Assembly (NCBI RefSeq): GCF_017874625.1
Contig: NZ_JAGIKZ010000011.1
Span: 51,260 to 115,259, forward strand
DNA length: 64,000 bases
DNA from: Cytobacillus eiseniae
GTDB lineage: Bacteria; Bacillota; Bacilli; Bacillales; Cytobacillaceae
Direction: 5' to 3'
The position numbers were made by a program, and so were the translations under genes. This document shows positions 58,941 through 64,000 of this stretch, piece by piece; the stretch's first letter is position 1, and each line of letters opens with the position of its first letter. The notes beneath the pieces were generated by a model. It searched no databases, was not told the origin of the DNA, and saw nothing but the letters and a program-made list of their open reading frames with translations.

Positions 58941-59402
58941 TTAGTGAATGTTTTTATAAGCACTTATAGTGATATTTAATCCTAATCCTACCTTACGAAG
59001 TGTTTCCCGTAGGTCTTCAAAATTCTTTTTATCCTCTTCTGTCAAATCAACAAAGCTATATAATTCATCATTTGGATATTGGCTTAATTTATAATACAAA
59101 TGCTCCAAAGTTTTTTTATCCCTTTTAGAAAGTGTTCCTAATTGTTCCCCAGTAGTCATGCCGAGCCAAATCCCATTTAATACATCTCCTAATTCAGCTG
59201 TCACCAAATTCGGTTCTGACCAATTATTATTAATCTGATGTGCAATCAAACCTTCCAATTCCACTAAATTATGCTGAACCTCTGTGACAAGAACTTGTTC
59301 TTTAACAAAATTCATCTTAATAATTCCCCAAGCTACAATTGCGATAAATAATATGTTTAAACCTATTGAAATACAAAACAGCACTTTTTTCTTTTTGCTC
59401 AA
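58941..59402 (-). CDS. Unknown protein with N-terminal membrane anchor
   Basis: 153 residues: MSKKKKVLFCISIGLNILFI gives a membrane anchor at 7-28, then an all-helical exterior or cytoplasmic part (HNLVELEGLIAHQINNNW, KKTLEHLYYKLSQYP). TTG start 8 bases after AGGAGGGGGGAG. Not recognised. Similar short anchored proteins are scattered in Bacillus mobile islands. Confidence 0.7.
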   Translation of the reverse strand: MSKKKKVLFCISIGLNILFIAIVAWGIIKMNFVKEQVLVTEVQHNLVELEGLIAHQINNNWSEPNLVTAELGDVLNGIWLGMTTGEQLGTLSKRDKKTLEHLYYKLSQYPNDELYSFVDLTEEDKKNFEDLRETLRKVGLGLNITISAYKNIH

Positions 59403-59539
59403 TTTTCTCTCCCCCCTCCTTCTAAGATTTTACTATAAAAATCCACCCCTCTATTGAACTGTCCTGCACCTTTACTTCAATAAGAAAGAGCTATTCTCCT
59501 TATTGAAGAATAGCTCCCGATTATTGAATATCGCTATTA

Positions 59540-59574
59540 AACTAACGCACCTGTTAGTGAAAAAGATGCGTTCA
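59540..59574 (-). terminator. Terminator of the 59572 gene
   Basis: AACGCA and TGCGTT arms flank CTTTTTC on the minus strand at the gene 3' end. Confidence 0.55.
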
Positions 59575-59805
59575 ATCCATCTGGTAAAAATCCTTCAATT
59601 TCAACCATGTTTCATACCAAAATGTTTTTTGTTTTAATGGTTTTTCTATTTCTATTTCCTCTCCATTTTTTATTAGATACACGGTATTATCGTTAGCTTT
59701 TATCTTATCTCCAAAATTAAAAACAATGTTAAAACAGTCCTTTTTATATTGGTTTTCTCTTTCATCCGACCATTCTGCTTTTGCGATTGAGAATCTACTT
59801 TTCAA
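59572..59805 (-). CDS. Unknown small soluble protein
   Basis: 77 residues (MKSRFSIAKAEWSDERENQY ... NTVYLIKNGEEIEIEKPL), mixed alpha/beta. TTG start after AGAGGA. Single gene between two repeat groups. Not recognised. Confidence 0.6.
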   Translation of the reverse strand: MKSRFSIAKAEWSDERENQYKKDCFNIVFNFGDKIKANDNTVYLIKNGEEIEIEKPLKQKTFWYETWLKLKDFYQMD

Positions 59806-60057
59806 GTTAAATCAGTCCTCTTTGTTACTCGTGATTTCTTACAATATTTTCACTGTTATACATAGAAAAATCAAGTTTTGTTATTGAACTAACCTGCTCC
59901 TTTAGTTTAATAACTTCAACAAAAAAGTGCCTTAATCCTTCTGGGATAAAAGCACCCTTTACTTTAAGTGTATTTCTTCACAAACTTAATGGCTTGTAAT
60001 AAAAAATGATATTTCTAAATCTCTTTTCATAACAGGAATGTTGCTTCATTACAATCA

Positions 60058-60088
60058 TTAAAAAGAAGCTGTAATCACAGCTTCTCAA
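60058..60088 (-). terminator. Minus-strand terminator left of tet
   Basis: AGAAGCTGT and ACAGCTTCT arms followed by TTTTT on the minus strand. No gene reads into it, so it may block antisense transcription or be a relic. Confidence 0.65.
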
Positions 60089-60104
60089 AGAACGAGGAAT
60101 AGTT

Positions 60105-60132
60105 TTGTATCCTATGCTATATGTGATAAAAT
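60105..60132 (+). promoter_or_regulatory. Promoter of the tet leader-tet gene
   Basis: TTGTAT (60105-60110), 16-base spacer, TAAAAT (60127-60132), 30 bases before the leader start codon. Confidence 0.7.
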
Positions 60133-60162
60133 ATATGAATCATATTTTAGGAGGAGTTATTT

Positions 60163-60225
60163 ATGAAGTGCAATAAATATAATTGGGTACATTTAAAGAG
60201 GGAGAACGTATCAATAACCCTATAA
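60163..60225 (+). CDS. Tetracycline-resistance leader peptide
   Basis: 20-residue peptide MKCNKYNWVHLKRENVSITL behind a strong AGGAGG site. tet(L) and tet(K) genes have a 20-residue leader beginning MKCN and ending VSLTL, which controls downstream translation when tetracycline stalls ribosomes. The second ribosome site (GGAGGG, 60247-60252) can pair with CCCTC at 60236-60240, so it is masked unless the leader region is occupied. Confidence 0.9.
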   Translation: MKCNKYNWVHLKRENVSITL

Positions 60226-60235
60226 ACTACGTAGA

Positions 60236-60252
60236 CCCTCATTATTGGAGGG
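60236..60252 (+). promoter_or_regulatory. Hairpin masking the tet ribosome site
   Basis: CCCTC-N7-GAGGG stem directly before the GTG start of the efflux gene. Confidence 0.75.
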
Positions 60253-60258
60253 TAAAAT

Positions 60259-61635
60259 GTGAATATATCTCATTCACAGTCAAATTTGCGCCATAATCAA
60301 ATTTTATTATGGCTCTGTGTTCTTTCTTTTTTCAGCGTTTTAAATGAAATGGTTTTGAATGTTTCATTACCTGATATCGCCAGTTATTTTGATAAGGAAC
60401 CAGCAAGTATAAATTGGATAAACACAGCGTTCATATTAACTTTTTCCATAGGAACAGCTGTATATGGTAAGCTATCGGACCAGCTAGGCATCAAAAAGCT
60501 ACTCCTATTTGGGATTATAGTGAACTGCATCGGATCAGTTATCGGGTTTGTTGGACATTCTTTCTTTCCCGTACTTATTTTGGCTCGGTTTATTCAGGGT
60601 GCGGGTGCAGCTGCATTTCCAGCACTTGTAATGGTTGTTGTCGCGCGCTATATTCCAAAAGAAAATAGGGGTAAAGCATTTGGCCTTATTGGGTCCATTG
60701 TAGCAATGGGAGAAGGTGTGGGACCATCTATTGGCGGAGTGATTGCCGAATATATCCATTGGTCTTATTTATTGCTTTTGCCAGTTGTGACGATTATCAC
60801 TGTTCCATTCCTTGCAAAATTATTAAAACAGGAAGATGTAATAAAAGGCTCTTTTGATACTGTAGGAATAATATTCATGTCTGTAGGTATTGTATTTTTT
60901 ATGATGTTTACGACATCTTATATAATTTTCTTCCTAATCGTTAGCATAATATTTTTTATGATGTTTGTTAAACATATTAGGAAAGTATCTAATCCTTTTG
61001 TTGATCCTGCGCTAGGAAGAAATGTCTCATTTATGATTGGAATCATTTGTGGAGGACTTATATTTGGAACTGTAGCAGGATTTATTTCTATGGTCCCTTA
61101 TATGATGAAAGATGTGTATCAATTAAGTACTGTCGCAATTGGAAATGGGATTATTTTTCCTGGGGCAATGAGTGTTATTATTTTCGGTTATATTGGTGGA
61201 TTGCTTGTTGATAAGAAAGGTTCTTTATTTGTGTTAACAATTGGAGTTGCATTTCTTTCTATCAGCTTTTTAGTAGCTGCCCTTTTTATAGAGACAACAC
61301 CATGGCTCATGACAATTATATTAATTTTTGTTTTTGGGGGGCTTTCTTTTACGAAAACAGTTATATCCACAATTGTTTCAAGTAGTTTGGAACAAAAGGA
61401 AGCTGGTGCTGGAATGAGTTTGCTTAATTTCACAAGCTTTTTATCAGAAGGAATGGGTATTGCAATTGTAGGTGGGTTATTATCGATACGTTTGCTAGAT
61501 CGAAAATTACTACTTATAAACGCTGATCCATCCACTCATTTGTACAGTAATATGCTACTTCTTTTTGCGGGAATCATCGTCATTAGCTGGCTGGTTACTA
61601 TGAATATATATAAACACTCAAGAAAAAATATATAA
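60259..61635 (+). CDS. tet(L): Tet(L)-type tetracycline efflux MFS transporter
   Basis: Proton (or Na+/K+)-coupled antiporter that exports the tetracycline-metal complex; 458 residues, the exact Tet(L)/Tet(K) length, 14 membrane helices. Start [20 protein letters not shown] is nearly that of Tet(L). Motifs: [15 protein letters not shown] (motif D), [16 protein letters not shown] (motif A), [20 protein letters not shown] (B), [17 protein letters not shown] (C), [15 protein letters not shown] start. From memory I judge about 80% identity to Tet(L); a distinct class such as Tet(45) cannot be excluded. On the opposite strand to most of the element and flanked by repeats. Confidence 0.95.
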   Translation: MNISHSQSNLRHNQILLWLCVLSFFSVLNEMVLNVSLPDIASYFDKEPASINWINTAFILTFSIGTAVYGKLSDQLGIKKLLLFGIIVNCIGSVIGFVGHSFFPVLILARFIQGAGAAAFPALVMVVVARYIPKENRGKAFGLIGSIVAMGEGVGPSIGGVIAEYIHWSYLLLLPVVTIITVPFLAKLLKQEDVIKGSFDTVGIIFMSVGIVFFMMFTTSYIIFFLIVSIIFFMMFVKHIRKVSNPFVDPALGRNVSFMIGIICGGLIFGTVAGFISMVPYMMKDVYQLSTVAIGNGIIFPGAMSVIIFGYIGGLLVDKKGSLFVLTIGVAFLSISFLVAALFIETTPWLMTIILIFVFGGLSFTKTVISTIVSSSLEQKEAGAGMSLLNFTSFLSEGMGIAIVGGLLSIRLLDRKLLLINADPSTHLYSNMLLLFAGIIVISWLVTMNIYKHSRKNI

Positions 61636-61643
61636 AAGAGTCA

Positions 61644-61690
61644 AAGAATCCATTTTGAATAATTGTTTTTCAAAATGGATTCTTCTTTAG
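61644..61690 (+). terminator. tet terminator
   Basis: AAGAATCCATTTTGA and its exact complement with an 11-base loop, then CTTTAG. Confidence 0.85.
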
Positions 61691-62168
61691 AAAATGAATC
61701 CAATGTTAAATTCTTTAAATTGTTATACATAGCAAATTTTCCTTCTTCAACTATTCTGCTCCTTTAGCTGCATAGCAATAGCCACTCTTTTTTTATAAAT
61801 TTTCTATCAAAAGTGAAAATCCTTCTTCCACTAACCTGCGCCATTAGTTTAAGTATATTTCTTCACAATCTTTACAATGAAAGTAACATTAATATCCAAC
61901 AAAAAATCATCTCACCTCTAGAAATTTATAGAGATGAGATGATTATAATCAAACTTTATTATAAATAATCAATCTTTTTTATAAAGCTACAGAAGCGTTG
62001 CCTCTTGCCATGAATCCTTATTTACATCACCTGGTATAAAAAAAATATTTTTGCTTGTTAAGGGAAAAGAATTTCGGTATTTGAACAATTGCGGGAATAG
62101 CTGCCCTTTTTGTTTGATTTTTGTTTTAACTTTTCCATTATCCTCTTTCCAACCTAATCAGTTATTAT
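61691..62168. other. Gap between tet and the CHC-type gene: repeats and a hairpin
   Basis: Holds palindromic repeats (61747, 61829) and a strong hairpin AATCATCTCA/TGAGATGATT at 61907-61944. On the minus strand, a short frame ending IPGDVNKDSWQEATLL then stop (about 61993-62060) may be a gene remnant; I cannot name it. Confidence 0.5.
61742..61868. repeat. Short palindromic repeats, group right of tet
   Basis: CAACTATTCTGCTCCTTTAG and CACTAACCTGCGCCATTAG units. The second, with TTTAAGTATATTTCTTCACAA, parallels 59886-59978, where an extra ~60 bp lies between the two blocks. Confidence 0.65.
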
Positions 62169-62549
62169 TTAGATTGACTCTTTTTCGTTTAGCAAATAAT
62201 TTGTTAAAGTATATGTTTTTTCATATACAGATTCAAGTTGTTTTTTTAACTTGTCATCATCCTGTTTACTAATAAGCTGTTTTAATTTTCCTAGTAATTC
62301 GTTTTTTTCTTTTTTAGGGTTGTATAAGTTTATACCCCGTTTGAAAAGTTCTTTGTTCTCGATTAATTCCTTTAAGTTTCCCTTTGAATGACAATTGATG
62401 CAATGCCAATAGGATGTAGCAACATCCATGTTGGCTTCTTTATTACACTGAAAACAACTAAAAATCAAATCATGTTTATGAAAAACATAATCAATCTCAT
62501 TTTCTTTGAAAAAAGAAAGCACTATTAATTTGAGACTGTTCTTTCTCAA
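62169..62549 (-). CDS. Unknown protein with CHC2-like zinc finger
   Basis: 126 residues. FHKHDLIFSCFQCNKEANMD followed by YWHCINCHSKGNLKELI gives CxxC ... CxxCH, similar in layout to the CHC2 zinc finger of primases, without a primase core. The C-terminal part is charged and helical. Its start overlaps the stop of the upstream HTH gene by 4 bases, so they form a unit. Possibly a replication-related remnant. Confidence 0.68.
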   Translation of the reverse strand: MRKNSLKLIVLSFFKENEIDYVFHKHDLIFSCFQCNKEANMDVATSYWHCINCHSKGNLKELIENKELFKRGINLYNPKKEKNELLGKLKQLISKQDDDKLKKQLESVYEKTYTLTNYLLNEKESI

Positions 62550-62815
62550 TTTGCCAACTCCCTGATTGAAGAAGGTCGTATTAATGATTTTCTCAAAAAT
62601 TCTTTGAAGTCAGAACCGTATACTACATATTTCCTTCCGAAACAAAGAGATCTAATTTTTCCTTGCTCACAATACCTTCTTACTTGCCTTACAGATAAGC
62701 CCATATAATTTGCCAAATCTTCAGGAGTTAAAATACAGCCATCTTCAATTTCTTCTAATGTTTTTGGTAATTTAGGGGTCAGACCAAACCTATCTTCTTT
62801 AACTAATTCTTCCAT
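62546..62815 (-). CDS. Excisionase/MerR-like helix-turn-helix protein
   Basis: 89 residues from ATG 62815 (MEELVKEDRFGLTPK), 8 bases after AAAGGAG; the open frame extends 24 codons more. DNA-binding part: ILTPEDLANYMGLSVRQVRRYCEQGKIRSLCFGRKYVV, of which LANYMGLSVRQVRRY is the helix-turn-helix. This excisionase-type fold binds element ends in many systems. Nearest element gene to the right junction. Confidence 0.75.
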   Translation of the reverse strand: MEELVKEDRFGLTPKLPKTLEEIEDGCILTPEDLANYMGLSVRQVRRYCEQGKIRSLCFGRKYVVYGSDFKEFLRKSLIRPSSIRELAN

Positions 62816-63078
62816 GTATTTTTCTCCTTTCTTGACCGTAATGTCATCATATATATAATATGACCCCTGATTGGAAAACATATACAATATAGGATGATTT
62901 TTATTGAAGGTTATTAGATGATAATTTAGACAACTCTTCTACATAAACAAAAATTATATTAATGACAATACAGGCTTGTCCTTTACAACAAGAAACTTAG
63001 ATTTACCCTTTCTAATCAGTTCAAAGGATGCATTAATAACATAGGATATATTAATGTGGTTTTGACATTGCTTCATAT
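62816..63078 (-). other. Element end that would encode a new recombinase tail in the circle
   Basis: No independent gene. In the excised circle the recombinase frame passes from HRQ across the joined site and continues here for 44 codons to a TAA at 62952-62954, replacing the final KI. The frame contains no earlier stop. Confidence 0.7.
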
Positions 63079-63096
63079 TCATATTGTCTTGACGAT
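63063..63096. other. Right attachment half-site of the skin element
   Basis: TGACATTGCTTCAT, twelve bases, then TTGACGAT with crossover TT at 63089-63090. See the left half-site at 44852. Confidence 0.88.
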
Positions 63097-63288
63097 ATGC
63101 GCAACCAACCTCAAATTGTGTTCAATCAGCTTGTTGCGGGCATGTGAATCACCAGCAGCCATTAACTTCAAATATTTTTTTTCATCAGCAGATGATAACG
63201 GTTGAGGAAATGCATTATTCTTTACATAAGAAACAAGAAAGACAATCTCCTTAACTAAAAACCCGAGTGCTGTTAAAATCCCAGACAT
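63079..63288 (-). CDS. sigK: SigK N-terminal part (spoIVCB half) with pro-sequence
   Basis: 69-codon frame [20 protein letters not shown] ... [16 protein letters not shown], of which the first 67 residues are SigK and TI is read from element DNA. The hydrophobic start is the pro-sequence removed by SpoIVFB at or near VS|YVKNN. Region 1.2/2.1 residues [27 protein letters not shown] match B. subtilis. Start follows GGGGGTGG. Excision joins it in frame with the part at 44335-44852. Confidence 0.97.
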   Translation of the reverse strand: MSGILTALGFLVKEIVFLVSYVKNNAFPQPLSSADEKKYLKLMAAGDSHARNKLIEHNLRLVAHIVKTI

Positions 63289-63320
63289 TTTTCCACCCCC
63301 GCTTTTTCGGCCTTTTGCCT

Positions 63321-63339
63321 ATACATAATTCCTATGTAA
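63321..63339 (-). promoter_or_regulatory. Candidate sigma-E promoter region of sigK
   Basis: ATACATAATTCCTATGTAA on the plus strand, resembling the element upstream of the recombinase (46521-46540). About 33-51 bases before the start codon. Confidence 0.4.
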
Positions 63340-63472
63340 CAAGGGAGTTGTTTTTGTCTGTCCACCTACATATTTTCTATGGGGAATTATTTCCAAGCAC
63401 TTTTTTAATGGACAACGCTTAGTTTCTTTCGCTAAAATAAAATAAGTATACTTTGAGGTGGGAAGAAACTAA

Positions 63473-63631
63473 ATGAATCGTGTCGTTTTAGCTCTTGTTT
63501 TTGTCATTGTCTTATTAGCAAGCCTTGCAGAAATCATCTTTGAAGGCTTTTCATTAAAAACGATCCTGTTATTAGCTGCAACTATTATTATCGTTGCTTT
63601 TTTATGGAAAATGCCAGAAAAAAAGGATTAA
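63473..63631 (+). CDS. Unknown 52-residue two-helix membrane protein
   Basis: MNRVVLALVFVIVLLASLAE, then FEGFSLKTILLLAATIIIVA and a charged end KMPEKKD. Two membrane helices. GAGGTGGG lies 11 bases before ATG. Divergent from sigK and outside the element. Not recognised. Confidence 0.7.
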   Translation: MNRVVLALVFVIVLLASLAEIIFEGFSLKTILLLAATIIIVAFLWKMPEKKD

Positions 63632-64000
63632 CCGTAGTTCGGTTCAGAGGTATAAAAAGGAAGCAGCAAATTAATGAGCATATATTTCCAATTGTATATA
63701 AGGATTACTTAATTCTAGCGAAAATAGATAGAGGTAAGTTTTAACCCGCTATTGGTCACTGGTCAAATGAGGTCATCCATTCATTCTTGGACAGAGATGG
63801 AAAGATGCTGAATCCCTCGTTTAGTATCGGTGAGCACCCGAACGGAGAAATAGACGGAAAAATTCCGCTTATTTTGAAATTATTAATAAGAATAGCCCAA
63901 ATAAGGATTAAGTCCATATAATTGTGTAAAAAGAGAATGAGCCATATCAATTTCTGGTTACAATGTTTTCAGCGACGAAAATTGTAAAGGAGAAATTGAG
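63632..64000. other. Right edge without a supported gene
   Basis: One plus-strand frame reads QQINEHIFPIVYKDYLILA ... stop, then in the same frame SFLDRDGKMLNPSFSIGEHP to a stop near 63926. It lacks a ribosome site and may be a decayed gene. AAAGGAGAAATTGAG at the very edge could be the ribosome site of a gene beyond the window. Confidence 0.4.

Larger units (their letters stand above)
59449..59905. repeat. Short palindromic repeats, group left of tet
   Basis: Units near 59454-59480 (GAACTGTCCTGCACCTTTAC) and 59886-59905 (GAACTAACCTGCTCCTTTAG). Consensus AACTAA-CCTGCNCC-WTTAGTT with TTAGT/ACTAA inverted ends; each is followed by a hairpin. Related units lie at 61747 and 61829. Confidence 0.65.
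44852..63090. mobile_element. Skin-like sigK intervening element, 18,237 bp
   Basis: Sporulation-excised element interrupting sigK. Left and right junctions share TTGACGAT (44852-44859, 63089-63096). Next to each, inside the element, lies ATGAAGCAATGTCA or its complement (44866-44879, 63063-63076). Joining the ends yields a near-palindromic site. It encodes a SpoIVCA-like serine recombinase at its left end. Cargo: helicase-nuclease, RecJ-like nuclease, tyrosine-recombinase-like protein, tet(L)-like efflux, small unknowns. B. subtilis skin is about 48 kb with phage genes; this one is smaller and has different cargo. No phage structural genes are present. Confidence 0.95.

Noticed and set aside
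62051..62272. 73-codon plus-strand frame
   Set aside because: It overlaps the CHC-type gene on the other strand and has no ribosome site.
44852..63090. Prophage as identity of the sigK-interrupting element
   Set aside because: No capsid, tail, terminase, portal, lysis or phage repressor genes are visible; only recombinases, nucleases and cargo. Skin-type element is the better name, though it may descend from a phage.
63756..63950. 64-codon minus-strand frame at the right edge
   Set aside because: No ribosome site; the opposite strand shows a more protein-like but broken frame.

Overview
This window comes from the chromosome of an endospore-forming, AT-rich Firmicute of the Bacillaceae (Bacillus sensu lato). 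Gene content and order from position 1 to about 39.7 kb match the Bacillus subtilis yqfD-to-yqeG region almost gene for gene: yqfD, yqfC, floA, nfeD, yqeY, rpsU, yqeW, deoC, mtaB, rsmE, prmA, dnaJ, dnaK, grpE, hrcA, hemW, lepA, yqxA, spoIIP, gpr, rpsT, holA, yqzM, comEC, comEB, comEA, comER, yqeM, rsfS, yqeK, nadD, yhbY, aroE, yqeH, yqeG and sda. After these come psd, pssA and pepF. I see no rRNA, tRNA or CRISPR array. Product names rest on remembered family sequences and visible motifs; no database search was run.

Layout. 1-6.6 kb: sporulation genes yqfC-yqfD, the flotillin/NfeD membrane-domain operon, yqeY, rpsU and a Na/Pi-type transporter. 6.9-17.9 kb: deoC, then the heat-shock operon (hemW, hrcA, grpE, dnaK, dnaJ, prmA, rsmE, mtaB on the minus strand) with a CIRCE operator and a sigma-A promoter before hrcA, and an unusual 40-bp-period tandem repeat between dnaJ and dnaK. 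18-25 kb: lepA, sporulation/germination genes (yqxA, spoIIP, gpr), rpsT, holA and yqzM. 25.4-30.2 kb: the comE competence locus. 30.2-35.3 kb: a compact operon from yqeG to yqeM (NAD and shikimate synthesis, ribosome assembly). 35.7-36.1 kb: sda, with four DnaA boxes upstream. 36.4-43.6 kb: phospholipid genes psd/pssA, pepF, a small sporulation-type peptide, a lipoprotein, a Fur-controlled heme monooxygenase (hmoA) and two orphan ABC permeases.

The most interesting part is 44.3-63.3 kb. The gene for the mother-cell sigma factor SigK is split: its 3' part lies at 44335-44852 and its 5' part at 63090-63288. An 18,237-bp skin-like element separates them. The crossover can be read from the sequence: both junctions share TTGACGAT, and the reconstructed circle junction is a 54-bp near-palindrome centred on TT. 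Excision restores an in-frame 238-residue pro-SigK. The element encodes its own SpoIVCA-type large serine recombinase. Its cargo is a 1643-residue DUF4011-helicase-endonuclease resembling predicted antiviral proteins, a RecJ-like DHH nuclease, a large tyrosine-recombinase-like protein with a small partner, several unknown small proteins, and a Tet(L)-type tetracycline efflux gene with an intact leader peptide. A cell sporulating with this element would drop these genes from the mother cell but keep them in the spore.

Dispersed repeats include four copies of a MITE-like element with terminal inverted repeats and 5-6 bp target duplications (two full length, two with the same internal deletion), two copies of a second ~200-270 bp repeat (one inside the comE operon), and short palindromic repeats flanking the tet gene.
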